From NCBI GenBank assembly GCA_051252095.1, contig JBPOFK010000005.1:62001-126000 (forward strand): DNA of 64,000 nt. The letters are read 5' to 3'. Source of the DNA: GCA-2401735 sp051252095. GTDB lineage: Bacteria > Pseudomonadota > Gammaproteobacteria > Burkholderiales > Methylophilaceae. The position numbers and the translations under genes were made by a program. The notes below the pieces were generated by a model. That model saw only the letters and a list, made by a program, of their open reading frames with translations, had not been told where the DNA came from and made no database searches. Shown one piece after another: positions 53,235 through 62,685 of the stretch (position 1 is its first letter; each line of letters opens with the position of its first letter).

Positions 53235-53981
53235 TCATATAGCAGGGCTGTCATTAACCCACTCACCATTAATCAATTTTTCTTGCGCATTAAACTTTTC
53301 TTTGTAAGCCATTTTTTGGCTTTCAGCTATCCAATAACCCAAATACAAATAAGGAAGCTTAAGGCTTTTAATCCAATCACATAACCACATAATGGCATAT
53401 GTACCATAACTGGCTTTTTGTGTTGAATCGTAAAAGGTATACACAGCAGAGGCGCCATCTTCGATAATATCTACAACGGAAACAATTCTGATTTGATTGT
53501 CCTGATCTCTAAATTCAATCATTAAACTTTCGACGTTGCTTTGGCAGAGGAACTGTTTGTATTGCTCTTTTTCTTCATTGATTACATTTTTTCTTTGTTC
53601 CGACTCAGAAGGGTGTCTGCTTGATTGATATTCACGGTAAAGCGTGAAATGTGCTTCGCAATATTCAAGTTGTAATACAGAGGCGGTTAAGTTGCTATGC
53701 TGCTTATAAGCACGCTTTTGACTCCGTGTTGGTGAAAATTGATCCAAAATAATTCGAACAGGGACGCATTGATTACACTGTTCACAGTGTGGACGATAAG
53801 AAAATTTACCGCTACGCCGAAAGCCTTGTTTGATAAGTTCGCTATAAACATCAGCATCAACGAGGTGATGTGGCGAGGCAATTAAGCTTTGCGCTAGATT
53901 TTTTGCTATGTACCCGCAAGGATAGGGCGTGGTTACATAAAACTGTAGCTTTTGTAGTGGCAATTCTTTTGGTGAGCTCAT
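53235..53981 (-). CDS. bpt: Aspartate/glutamate leucyltransferase (Bpt)
   Basis: Adds leucine to proteins with N-terminal Asp or Glu, marking them for ClpS/ClpAP. The 248-aa protein has the Ate1-like N-terminus PYPCGYIAKNLAQSL and FSYRPHCEQCNQCVPVRI with its cysteine cluster, and YLYLGYWIAESQKMAYK near the end. The start overlaps the aat stop by 4 bases; the pair is a conserved N-end-rule operon in Proteobacteria. Confidence 0.94.
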   Translation of the reverse strand: MSSPKELPLQKLQFYVTTPYPCGYIAKNLAQSLIASPHHLVDADVYSELIKQGFRRSGKFSYRPHCEQCNQCVPVRIILDQFSPTRSQKRAYKQHSNLTASVLQLEYCEAHFTLYREYQSSRHPSESEQRKNVINEEKEQYKQFLCQSNVESLMIEFRDQDNQIRIVSVVDIIEDGASAVYTFYDSTQKASYGTYAIMWLCDWIKSLKLPYLYLGYWIAESQKMAYKEKFNAQEKLINGEWVNDSPAI

Positions 53982-54673
53982 ACGGCTAAGTTTACCAATT
54001 TTGTGAGTATTTGACTAAATGCTTTTCGTGTAATTTCTCGTCCTCCAAAGCTGGTCAGCAAAGGTGTCTTCATTTGACAGTCAATCATGCCAACATCGCG
54101 TGCTTGCAACCAGTTAACGAGGTGTACAAATGCCACTTTGGAAGCATCCGTTTCCGTGTGGAACATGCTTTCCCCAAAAAACATTCTATTGATAATAACG
54201 CCATAGCAGCCACCAACTAATTTTCCAGCCAGCCAGCTTTCGCTAGAAACAGCATGACCTTGTTGATATAAGGCATAGTAGGCCTCAATCATTGAATGGT
54301 TAATCCAAGTACCATTTTGTGCTGGTCGTTCGACTTGACTACACGCTGTAATGACCTCTTTAAAAGCCGTATTGATTCGAGTTTCGTATGTATTTTTTTT
54401 AATTGTTTTTTTTAGAGAACTTGAAACCTTCAGCTCAGAAGGAAAGAGCACCATGCGTGGATCGGGGCTCCACCACATAATTGGTTCTTGTTCGCTAAAC
54501 CAAGGAAAAATCCCATTAGAATAGGCTTCGAGTAGTCTTTTACAATTGAGGTCGCCGCCAATAGCAATTAGGCCATTCGGTTCTGACAATGCATAATCTA
54601 GGGGTGGGAATGGAGTCTGCTCCGCTAATGCAAGCACATAGCCATTGGGAAGTTGGTAATAATTTTCTGCCAT
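53978..54673 (-). CDS. aat: Leucyl/phenylalanyl-tRNA-protein transferase
   Basis: Attaches Leu or Phe to N-terminal Arg or Lys of proteins, making primary N-degrons. The 231-aa protein has LLEAYSNGIFPWFSEQEPIM, WWSPDPRMVLFP and GGCYGVIINRMFFGESMFH, all characteristic. It is the first gene of the aat-bpt pair and begins 16 bp after the GGDEF-EAL gene, so it may share that gene's transcript. Confidence 0.95.
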   Translation of the reverse strand: MAENYYQLPNGYVLALAEQTPFPPLDYALSEPNGLIAIGGDLNCKRLLEAYSNGIFPWFSEQEPIMWWSPDPRMVLFPSELKVSSSLKKTIKKNTYETRINTAFKEVITACSQVERPAQNGTWINHSMIEAYYALYQQGHAVSSESWLAGKLVGGCYGVIINRMFFGESMFHTETDASKVAFVHLVNWLQARDVGMIDCQMKTPLLTSFGGREITRKAFSQILTKLVNLAV

Positions 54674-54689
54674 TTAATCAATTGGATGA

Positions 54690-57479
54690 TTAATTAAACT
54701 TTAGCGGGTGGTTAGATTTAACCCACTGCACAACATCTTTGCCTAGCATTGGTCTCGCTATGCCATAGCCTTGAGCATGATGACAGCCTAGCCGATGCAA
54801 CATGGATAGTTGATCGTCAGTTTCTACACCTTCTGCTACCACCTTGCGCTTAAACTCTTGGCTCAAGGTGATGACACTGCTTACGACTGCCATATCTTCA
54901 GAGTCATTTAGCATGCCACTGGTAAATGAACGGTCAATTTTAATATAATCAACGGGTAAGCGACGTAAGTAAATGAGAGATGAGTAGCCAACACCAAAGT
55001 CATCTAATGAAAAACTAACACCTAAGGCCTTACATTTTGTAATCACTGTCGTGACTTTTTCAATATCTGAAATAGCAGCACTTTCTGTTATTTCGATGTT
55101 CAGTTTGCTGCCTGAAACATTAGGGTGTTTTTTGAGCACTTTGGTTATATATTTGGTGAAGTTCTTATCAGTGATATGGTAAGCCGCAATATTAACGCCT
55201 ACATAAAGATCGAGTTGATCTTGTTGCCATTGTTCAATTTGGTTTAAAACTGCATTGATTACCCATTCACCAACATTTTTGATGAGATATGTATTTTCAA
55301 TAATGGGCAAGAAATCATCAGGGTTTAAAAAGCCTCTTGTTGGGTGTTGCCATCTGATTAATGCTTCCATGGCGATAACATGGCCACTTTTTAGATCAAT
55401 TTGTGGCTGATAATGAATAACAAACTGATTTGTGGTGAGCGCTAGGGCAATATCTTGTTTGATTTGTTGTTCACTTTGTGAAATTTGTGCGAGTTTTAAG
55501 TCAAATAAATGGTGTTGTTTGCCCCCATGCGTTTTTGCATGATACATCGCGTGATCCGCATGACGTAACAGCGTGTCAGGTGGATTGTTGTCATCTGGGT
55601 ACACGGTAAAGCCAATGCTGGCTGAAATATAAAATAGGTGATCATCAATTTTAAATGGTTGCTCTATCGCATTCAGAATTTTATCCATCATTTTGGCATA
55701 AGCTTTTTCATTGTGCTGGCCCGACAATAACAGCGCAAACTCATCACCGCCCAATCTTGCAATCGTATCTTCTTTGCGACAATTAGCACGCAAACGGTCG
55801 GCTAGCATGACTAATAGCTGATCACCAATTTCATGTCCATATTGATCATTGATGGGTTTGAAATTGTCCAAATCAATATAACAAATAGCGATTGCTTTTT
55901 TATGCTCATCTGTTTCGGCGAGTGCTTTTTGTAAGTGGCTTGCAAATAAAACTCGGTTAGGCAATTGTGTTAGCGCATCATGATATGCAAGGCGTTCCAA
56001 TGTTTTTTGTTGCTCTTTTGCAGTTGTATTGTCGGAAAAAAGACCAACGTAATACAACAGTGTCAATTCGTGGTTACGGACTGGAAACATATCCAGCCAA
56101 GCTGAGTAGACGCGACCACTTTTATGAAGGCACCACACTTCACCTCGTTTCCCTTCCTGATACTTTGGAGAATCAAACAATTCTGCAAAAAAAGACGTTA
56201 GCTGATAGGCGAAGCCAAGGTCTTGTGGTTTTTTATGAAGGGCTTCTTGGCGAGTATAACCACTAATTTGAGTAAAGGCGGGGTTGGTTTTAATGATGTT
56301 TGATTGAGCGTCCGTAATGAAAATGCCATCATGCGCGTGCTCGAATACGCTGGATGAAACACTGAGCTCATCTGCGTTACCTCTAATTTCTGCGACCATT
56401 TCTCTGACTCTAGCGCGCATTTTAAGCATATTACCAATAAGGGTACCTGATTCTGCATTAATATTATCGTCGTCAAAATCACCTTGCGATATTCTTTTGA
56501 CTAACTCGCTAGCTGTTTCAGGATCGCCGCCTAACGGTGCTATTACAAGGCGTTTGATGCCACGTTGTGCAAGCATCATTAGCATAATGCCAGATAAGCC
56601 GCTAAGAACTAAAATTGGATAAATTGGTGCGACACTATTCAAGTAAGCATCAGAGCGAGGAAAGACAATATAAGCGGTAAAGTTCCATTCTGGAATATCT
56701 CTTTCTGTGATAAACCAACTGCCATCCTGATTTTTCAGTAATTCTTCTGCTTCATCTAAGCTAACATTGTCTGACAAGAAGCGAATTTTGTCATTATAGT
56801 CAGTAATCGCGGCAAAACCTGTTTCCAAAAAAGACCACTTTTTTATTGCTTGATCAAGCGCGCTTACATCTACTTTGTAACCAACATACCAAGCGCCAAT
56901 AATGTTATCTGTACTATCTAAAATTGGCTCGTACCCTGTGATATAAGGCTCTCCTAATATATCAACGACACCATAAAAAGATTGGCCCGCAGTTAAAGCT
57001 TTGATGACAGTACCATTGGGGTTGAGTCTGGTACCAATTGCTCGAGTATTATCTTTTTTTCTTACATTGGTAGAAATGCGGATGAATTCATCATCTTTTT
57101 TAACAAAAATGGTTGCTGTACCATTGCCTACATTAGTCACAGCATCAACTAAATCATTTTTGTTGGCCTCTACAATAGTAGCGCCGAGTCTTAAGTTAGG
57201 AATCAACTCACCAAATAGTTCATTTTCACCATTGATATTAGGGGTGCCCAATGCCAGTCCTTTTTGTTTGAGCAATAGCATAGATGAGTAGACGTGTTCA
57301 ATGACCAAGCTTTTTGCAACATCAAGAACACGCTCTAACTTTTTTGTTTCATTAATCGCTTCTGTTTTTGTTGTTTTTAAGTTGAGCGTGAACATATAGA
57401 AAGCAGAAATGAACACCAGCAGTATGCCTGCTACCAGAATAGGTAATAGAAAGCGTTTAATTAAAGCGAATTTTTGCAT
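54690..57479 (-). CDS. Cache-PAS-GGDEF-EAL cyclic-di-GMP enzyme
   Basis: A 929-aa membrane protein for cyclic-di-GMP turnover. It has a helix at about residues 10-32, a periplasmic Cache-like sensor (about 60-285), a second helix (about 288-305), a HAMP-like linker (about 310-365), a PAS (about 380-490, FEHAHDGIFITDAQSNIIK), a GGDEF with intact RLGGDEFALLLSG and an EAL with EALIRW and DDFGVGYSSL. By motifs both catalytic domains look active. The signal it senses is unknown. Confidence 0.9.
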   Translation of the reverse strand: MQKFALIKRFLLPILVAGILLVFISAFYMFTLNLKTTKTEAINETKKLERVLDVAKSLVIEHVYSSMLLLKQKGLALGTPNINGENELFGELIPNLRLGATIVEANKNDLVDAVTNVGNGTATIFVKKDDEFIRISTNVRKKDNTRAIGTRLNPNGTVIKALTAGQSFYGVVDILGEPYITGYEPILDSTDNIIGAWYVGYKVDVSALDQAIKKWSFLETGFAAITDYNDKIRFLSDNVSLDEAEELLKNQDGSWFITERDIPEWNFTAYIVFPRSDAYLNSVAPIYPILVLSGLSGIMLMMLAQRGIKRLVIAPLGGDPETASELVKRISQGDFDDDNINAESGTLIGNMLKMRARVREMVAEIRGNADELSVSSSVFEHAHDGIFITDAQSNIIKTNPAFTQISGYTRQEALHKKPQDLGFAYQLTSFFAELFDSPKYQEGKRGEVWCLHKSGRVYSAWLDMFPVRNHELTLLYYVGLFSDNTTAKEQQKTLERLAYHDALTQLPNRVLFASHLQKALAETDEHKKAIAICYIDLDNFKPINDQYGHEIGDQLLVMLADRLRANCRKEDTIARLGGDEFALLLSGQHNEKAYAKMMDKILNAIEQPFKIDDHLFYISASIGFTVYPDDNNPPDTLLRHADHAMYHAKTHGGKQHHLFDLKLAQISQSEQQIKQDIALALTTNQFVIHYQPQIDLKSGHVIAMEALIRWQHPTRGFLNPDDFLPIIENTYLIKNVGEWVINAVLNQIEQWQQDQLDLYVGVNIAAYHITDKNFTKYITKVLKKHPNVSGSKLNIEITESAAISDIEKVTTVITKCKALGVSFSLDDFGVGYSSLIYLRRLPVDYIKIDRSFTSGMLNDSEDMAVVSSVITLSQEFKRKVVAEGVETDDQLSMLHRLGCHHAQGYGIARPMLGKDVVQWVKSNHPLKFN

Positions 57480-57611
57480 GGCTATTTTTGTTTTAATTTG
57501 CCGTATTGATGAATTAAGTTAAGTGAAATACAGTAGCAAAAAAACTGCTTCATGTATTCGCTCGATAGGAAAAAACTATGAAATTCGGATGGTTTTTTAC
57601 AAACTGTGTAA

Positions 57612-58346
57612 TTAATGCAAAAAAGTTGATGACATTATGAGCATAAAGGCTGCCATCGCAACCATTACAAGGTCTTCAATAATTGTCACGGTGCTCATTG
57701 GTAAATTAAAGCCAGTGCCCAAACAGGCGCAGCGGATAGCTTGTTTTTTTGAAACTGCGAGCATGACGCCTATGCTTGAAAATCCCATGACAATCAGGGT
57801 TATCCAGTAAACGATAGACATGTGTAATTGAATAATATAGCCAATTCCAAGTCCGAGTTCTATAAATGGATATAAAAAAGCATAAGGTTTCCAGCGTTTT
57901 GCAAGTAAGTCATACATAGCATAACTATTTGCAAAACCAGCCAGATCTAACAGTTTAAAAAAGGAGAATACAATAAAGAATCCTGCCATAAAATGTTGCA
58001 TCCAACGATTTAATGCAAAATGACCAAAATTAATTTCTATTGCCAGCGTGATAATGACGATATACGCAATAACTAGCAATAACGGCTGATAGGTAGCAAA
58101 CCAGCTTTTCGTTTCCTGAACACTGTCGTTTTTCGGTTCTGATTTAGGCAGAGCCAGTTGGTAATTACCTATCTGACTTATCGCTGCATTGAGCGAGCCA
58201 ATGTCTGTTTTGGGGTTGTTGAGAAACGCTTCTGGCGGGGACAGTGTCACTTCTACTGATACAGCATAATTTTCCAATAAAGCTTTGACGCGTTTTACAC
58301 ATCCCTCGCATGTCAAGCCAGAAACTTCATATTTGATGGTTGTCAT
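57612..58346 (-). CDS. HMA domain-MauE-like membrane protein
   Basis: A 244-aa fusion. The N-terminus is a heavy-metal-associated domain with SGLTCEGCVKRVKALL (a GxxCxxC copper/metal site); from about residue 88 four membrane helices of the MauE/DoxX type follow, with cysteines in AIRCACLGTGFNLP, typical of MauE proteins that support disulfide formation. Copper handling or redox maturation of a cofactor protein is likely but unproven. It diverges from ygiQ. Confidence 0.82.
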   Translation of the reverse strand: MTTIKYEVSGLTCEGCVKRVKALLENYAVSVEVTLSPPEAFLNNPKTDIGSLNAAISQIGNYQLALPKSEPKNDSVQETKSWFATYQPLLLVIAYIVIITLAIEINFGHFALNRWMQHFMAGFFIVFSFFKLLDLAGFANSYAMYDLLAKRWKPYAFLYPFIELGLGIGYIIQLHMSIVYWITLIVMGFSSIGVMLAVSKKQAIRCACLGTGFNLPMSTVTIIEDLVMVAMAAFMLIMSSTFLH

Positions 58347-58450
58347 TTAGTAAAGATAGTCATCGATTATTAAAAATATTGTTTTGTTTTCACGTGATTT
58401 TTAAAAAAATGATTTTTAAATCAAGAGATTACCACGTAGAATAGCACCCT

Positions 58451-60685
58451 ATGGAAAAGTATTCAACAATGCATGCACAACCTTTGCAAAGCTATCGGCC
58501 CTATTGGGCCAAGCGATTTGGCACGGCGACAGTTTTGCCTACCTCTCGCGAAGAAATGGACCAGCTTGGTTGGGATAGTTGCGACATTATTTTGGTGACG
58601 GGTGATGCCTACATTGATCACCCAAGTTTTGGTATGGCGCTTGTCGGACGTTTGCTGGAAGCACAGGGTTTTAGAGTGGGCATTATTGCGCAACCTGATT
58701 GGCAAGACACAAAAGCATTTACTGTATTAGGAAAACCCAATTTATATTTTGGGATTACTGCGGGAAATATGGATAGTATGGTTAACCGCTATACGGCAGA
58801 CCGAAAAATTCGATCAGATGATGCTTATACCCCAGATGCAGCACCTAATAAAAGGCCTGATCGTGCAGTTTTAGTTTACAGTCAGCGTTGTCGTGAGGCT
58901 TACTCTTCAGTGCCCTTGGTTATTGGTAGTATAGAAGCCAGTTTAAGACGTATCGCGCATTATGATTATTGGTCTGATAAAGTGCGTCGCTCTATTCTAG
59001 TTGACTCAAAAGCTGATATTCTGATTTATGGAAACGCAGAGCGTGCATTAGTCGAGCTTTCACACCGTATTGCTAAAGGTGAAAAAGTGGCTGATATTCA
59101 AGATGTCCGTGGCACAGCTTTTATGCGCAAGCATATACCTGAAGGCTGGGATGAGATTGAAAGTGCCAGGTTAGATCGGCCAGGGAAGGTAGACAAGCCG
59201 ACTGATCCATATGAAATGAAAATGGGTAAGGCTGATGCGAGCTGTGCAACAGAGTCTTCTACCAAAGCCAATCTGCCACAAGGCACAAACGTGATTGAAA
59301 TTGTCCCGAATGCAAGGATCAAATCCCCCAAAGCAGATAGAAGCAAGCAAGTAGTGAGATTGCCAAGCTATGAAGAGGTATCGCAAGACGCTGTCTTGTA
59401 TGCACATGCATCACGCGTATTGCACCTAGAGGCCAATCCGGGTAACGCACGTGCGCTGGTGCAAAAGCATGGTAATCGTGAGGTGTGGCTCAATCCGCCT
59501 CCGATTCCACTGACAACAAAAGAAATGGATTATGTGTACGATTTGCCCTATGCACGTAAACCACATCCAGAGTATGAAAATGCAAAAATACCCGCTTGGG
59601 AAATGATACGCTTTAGCGTCAATATTATGCGAGGTTGTTTTGGCGGCTGTACATTTTGCAGTATTACGGAGCATGAAGGTCGAATTATTCAAAACAGAAG
59701 TGAAGCATCCATTTTGAGAGAGGTTGAGGAAATACGCGATAAAGTGGATGGTTTTACTGGAGTCATTTCTGACTTAGGTGGACCTACGGCTAATATGTAC
59801 CGTATTGCTTGTAAATCAGAGAAGATTGAAAAAGCATGCCGAAAGTTGTCCTGCGTTTATCCTGATGTTTGCGAGAATTTAAATACAGACCATAGCGCAC
59901 TTATTCAACTCTATCGCAAAGCACGCAATATTAAAGGTGTAAAGAAAATCTTGATTGGTTCTGGTTTGCGTTATGACCTTGCAGTGAAATCCCCAGAATA
60001 TGTAAAAGAGCTTGTACAACATCACGTTGGTGGTTACCTTAAGATTGCGCCTGAACATTCTGAAGAGAATGTATTAAGTAAGATGATGAAGCCAGGCATG
60101 GGTGCATACGATGAATTCAAAGTCATGTTTGAGAAATTTAGTGCGGAGGCGGGTAAAAAACAATATTTGATTCCCTATTTTATCGCAGCCCATCCAGGTA
60201 CGACTGATGAGGATATGCTGAATTTAGCACTGTGGTTAAAACGATATAATTTTCGGTTAGATCAAGTCCAAAATTTCACACCTACGCCTATGGCAATGGC
60301 AACAGCAATGTATCATAGTGGAAAAAATCCACTGCGAAAAGTAACCACAGATTCAGAAAATGTTCCTGTACCAAAAGCGGGAGGTGTACGTAAGTTACAC
60401 AAAGCATTTATTCGGTATCATGACCCAGCTAATTGGCCAATATTGAGAGAGGCACTGAAGAAAATGGGACGCTCGGATTTGATTGGCCCAGGCAAACGGC
60501 AATTAGTGCCTGCTTTTCAGCCAGCTGTCATTGGTACGATTAAGCAGTCTGATGGTAGTCGGTTTACACCTAAATCGAAGTCAAGCCAAAAAGCAGTGAC
60601 AAAACAAAGGTCAGCAGGATTGCCAAAAGCGTTTAATGATATGAAGAACGCCGCAAGACCTGCACACAAAAATAAATCAAGATAA
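58451..60685 (+). CDS. ygiQ: YgiQ-family radical SAM protein
   Basis: A 744-aa radical SAM protein of unknown reaction. The N-terminus has SREEMDQLGWDSCDIILVTGDAYIDHPSFG, the core has the cluster motif CFGGCTFCSITEHEGR (about residue 395), and the tail is basic. Its start may be 58451 (after TAGAAT at 58437) or the ATG at 58478. Radical SAM enzymes release 5'-deoxyadenosine, the likely substrate of the mtnA-aldolase shunt at 4-7 kb. Confidence 0.94.
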   Translation: MEKYSTMHAQPLQSYRPYWAKRFGTATVLPTSREEMDQLGWDSCDIILVTGDAYIDHPSFGMALVGRLLEAQGFRVGIIAQPDWQDTKAFTVLGKPNLYFGITAGNMDSMVNRYTADRKIRSDDAYTPDAAPNKRPDRAVLVYSQRCREAYSSVPLVIGSIEASLRRIAHYDYWSDKVRRSILVDSKADILIYGNAERALVELSHRIAKGEKVADIQDVRGTAFMRKHIPEGWDEIESARLDRPGKVDKPTDPYEMKMGKADASCATESSTKANLPQGTNVIEIVPNARIKSPKADRSKQVVRLPSYEEVSQDAVLYAHASRVLHLEANPGNARALVQKHGNREVWLNPPPIPLTTKEMDYVYDLPYARKPHPEYENAKIPAWEMIRFSVNIMRGCFGGCTFCSITEHEGRIIQNRSEASILREVEEIRDKVDGFTGVISDLGGPTANMYRIACKSEKIEKACRKLSCVYPDVCENLNTDHSALIQLYRKARNIKGVKKILIGSGLRYDLAVKSPEYVKELVQHHVGGYLKIAPEHSEENVLSKMMKPGMGAYDEFKVMFEKFSAEAGKKQYLIPYFIAAHPGTTDEDMLNLALWLKRYNFRLDQVQNFTPTPMAMATAMYHSGKNPLRKVTTDSENVPVPKAGGVRKLHKAFIRYHDPANWPILREALKKMGRSDLIGPGKRQLVPAFQPAVIGTIKQSDGSRFTPKSKSSQKAVTKQRSAGLPKAFNDMKNAARPAHKNKSR

Positions 60686-60754
60686 TTAGAAACTTTGTAT
60701 GAACTAGCCTTTTTGAATTGAGTCTTTTGTTTGATTGCTTTGATAGGGAACAAT

Positions 60755-61621
60755 ATGGGTTATCGTTATACAGTTTGGCTAAAGAGCATGGCAACGCTAT
60801 TGCTGATGAGTGTCTCTATGGGTTCACATGCAACGGAAAAAGGTTTGTTTTGGAAATTGACTTCACCATCAGGGCAAGTAAGCTATTTGTTCGGTACGAT
60901 GCATACAGATGATAATCGAGTGACTGATTTTTCAAGCAGCGTACTTGATGCGATGAAAAATGTTGATGTGTTTGTCATGGAGACAGAACCCAATGCTGAC
61001 CCAGCGCATTTCTCCTTATTAGATGGGACGTTGAAAACATCATTATCAGAAAACGAGCTAGAAAAAGTGAAAGAGCTGGCTGACTTTCATGTAATGCGCA
61101 CAGAACAAGCGCTGAAGATGAAGCCTTGGTTGCTTGCTTTGGTGTTTAGTCAATCAAAGCCACAAACCCCTTTTGCACAAGATAATTTACTCATGCGGAG
61201 CGCAGAAGACTTTGGTAAACCAGTTGAAGGTTTAGAGACAAGTGAAGAGCACTTTGGCGTTATTGATAGCTTTACGCAAGAAGAGCAACTGACCATGCTT
61301 CGCACAGCATTAAAGCTAACGCAGGAGCAGAAAGAGCGCGACTTTGAAAAGCTGATTTACACCTACTTAGATGAGGATGCGGATGCACTTTTGCGGCTTG
61401 ATGCAGAAATGACAGGCGCTCAATTACCAAATACGCTATGGGATAAAATGCGCATAAAATTATTAGATGAACGAAATTTGCTCATGGCAAAAAGGGCCAT
61501 GCGCATACTAGAAAGTCAGTCTGCATTTATTGCCGTTGGTGCAGCACACTTAGCCGGTGACGATGGATTAATAGCCGCTTTTAAAAAAGCTGGGTTTCAA
61601 TTATCCCGCGTAAATAAATAG
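60755..61621 (+). CDS. TraB/GumN-family protein
   Basis: A 288-aa TraB/PrgY/GumN protein. A signal (about residues 1-26, ending SHATEK) is followed by FGTMHTDD, the family's metal-dependent GTxH site, VEGLETSEEHF, and IAVGAAHLAGDDGLI at the end. The ATG at 60755 follows an AGGGA. Members are predicted proteases (Tiki-type) in the periplasm. It stands alone, 69 bp after ygiQ. Confidence 0.85.
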   Translation: MGYRYTVWLKSMATLLLMSVSMGSHATEKGLFWKLTSPSGQVSYLFGTMHTDDNRVTDFSSSVLDAMKNVDVFVMETEPNADPAHFSLLDGTLKTSLSENELEKVKELADFHVMRTEQALKMKPWLLALVFSQSKPQTPFAQDNLLMRSAEDFGKPVEGLETSEEHFGVIDSFTQEEQLTMLRTALKLTQEQKERDFEKLIYTYLDEDADALLRLDAEMTGAQLPNTLWDKMRIKLLDERNLLMAKRAMRILESQSAFIAVGAAHLAGDDGLIAAFKKAGFQLSRVNK

Positions 61622-61627
61622 ATCGAC

Positions 61628-62209
61628 CTATTCTGATTTTTTCTTTATCACATGTTGGCCTGCTTCATAATTTGGAATGTCAGGGTTTTGATTAACATGA
61701 ATAAGGCTGTCAGTATCGAATCCTAACTCTTTGGCTTGGCTCATCAAATGCTGTTTGATTGGGTAGGTAAGCTCTGGTGTGCGAGCGAGTATCCATAGAT
61801 ACGCTTTGTCTGGGCCACAAATCATTGCATAGTTATAGTATTGCTTATCTAAAGCCATAATGTTGTAGGCACCATAAAAAGGGCCAAAGAAAGAAACCTT
61901 TAATTTACCAAGGTAGGTGCCGTCAGCATTTGGTTCTTCAATGAAATAAGCTTTGCCGATAGCCGTGTCCCACTTTTTCTCTTCCCGGTTATAGCCTTTA
62001 TTCGTTACCTTGATGCTGCCGTCATCATTCATTTCATAATGTGCTGTAACATTATCTAGACCACGTTCAAAGGAATGGTCTAGTCGTGCAATCTCATACC
62101 ATGTTCCCAAATATTGTTCTGCATTGACGTTATCAACAACGGTTACATTTTCAGGCACTCCCATGCAGCTACTGAATAATAAGCATGCAAGCCATAGTAG
62201 TTTTTTCAT
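61628..62209 (-). CDS. blc: Outer-membrane lipocalin (Blc-like)
   Basis: A 193-aa bacterial lipocalin. It has a lipoprotein signal (LACLLFSSC, cysteine near residue 15), the lipocalin motif EQYLGTWYEIARLDHSFERG (about 32-51), and CGPDKAYLWILARTPE. It probably binds lysophospholipids or fatty acids at the outer membrane. It converges with the TraB gene, 6 bp between stops. Confidence 0.93.
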   Translation of the reverse strand: MKKLLWLACLLFSSCMGVPENVTVVDNVNAEQYLGTWYEIARLDHSFERGLDNVTAHYEMNDDGSIKVTNKGYNREEKKWDTAIGKAYFIEEPNADGTYLGKLKVSFFGPFYGAYNIMALDKQYYNYAMICGPDKAYLWILARTPELTYPIKQHLMSQAKELGFDTDSLIHVNQNPDIPNYEAGQHVIKKKSE

Positions 62210-62226
62210 TAACTATATCCTTTCAA

Positions 62227-62682
62227 TCAGCTATGTTTTGATTGTTTGGCTAAAAATTTATCTAATTGCGCGGCAAAAGCTTTTCTGTCGGCAGCACTAA
62301 AAGTATTGGGCCCAGATGTTTCCACGCCACTTGCTCTTAACTCTTCCATAAAGTTTCGCATTGCCAAACGCTCTTGTATATTCTCTTTAGAGTAAAACTC
62401 ACCACGTGGATTCAGTGCATGCCCATGATTTTCAATGACTTGGGAAGCGAGTGGTATATCCGCAGTAATGACTAAATCGCCTGCGGATAGTTCTTGCACA
62501 ATTCTATTGTCTGCAACATCAAAGCCAGATGCAACCTGTATCGCACTTAAGAAAGGCGAAGGTGGTGTGCGTAATAATTTATTGGCGACTAAAATTGTTT
62601 GAATTTGAGCTCGTTCTGCAGCGCGGTATAAAATTTCCTTGATTACTACTGGACAAGCATCCGCATCTACCCAAATCTTCAA
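62227..62682 (-). CDS. yaiI: YaiI/YqxD (UPF0178) PIN-like protein
   Basis: A 151-aa UPF0178 protein. The PIN-like metal sites are WVDADACPVVIKEIL near the start, VQELSAGDLVITADIPLA in the middle and ALNPRGEFYSKENI. It may be a nuclease by fold; no activity is established. Its ATG is 3 bp from the rhlE stop, so it follows rhlE in an operon, and lies 17 bp ahead of blc. Confidence 0.93.
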   Translation of the reverse strand: MKIWVDADACPVVIKEILYRAAERAQIQTILVANKLLRTPPSPFLSAIQVASGFDVADNRIVQELSAGDLVITADIPLASQVIENHGHALNPRGEFYSKENIQERLAMRNFMEELRASGVETSGPNTFSAADRKAFAAQLDKFLAKQSKHS

Positions 62683-62685
62683 AAT

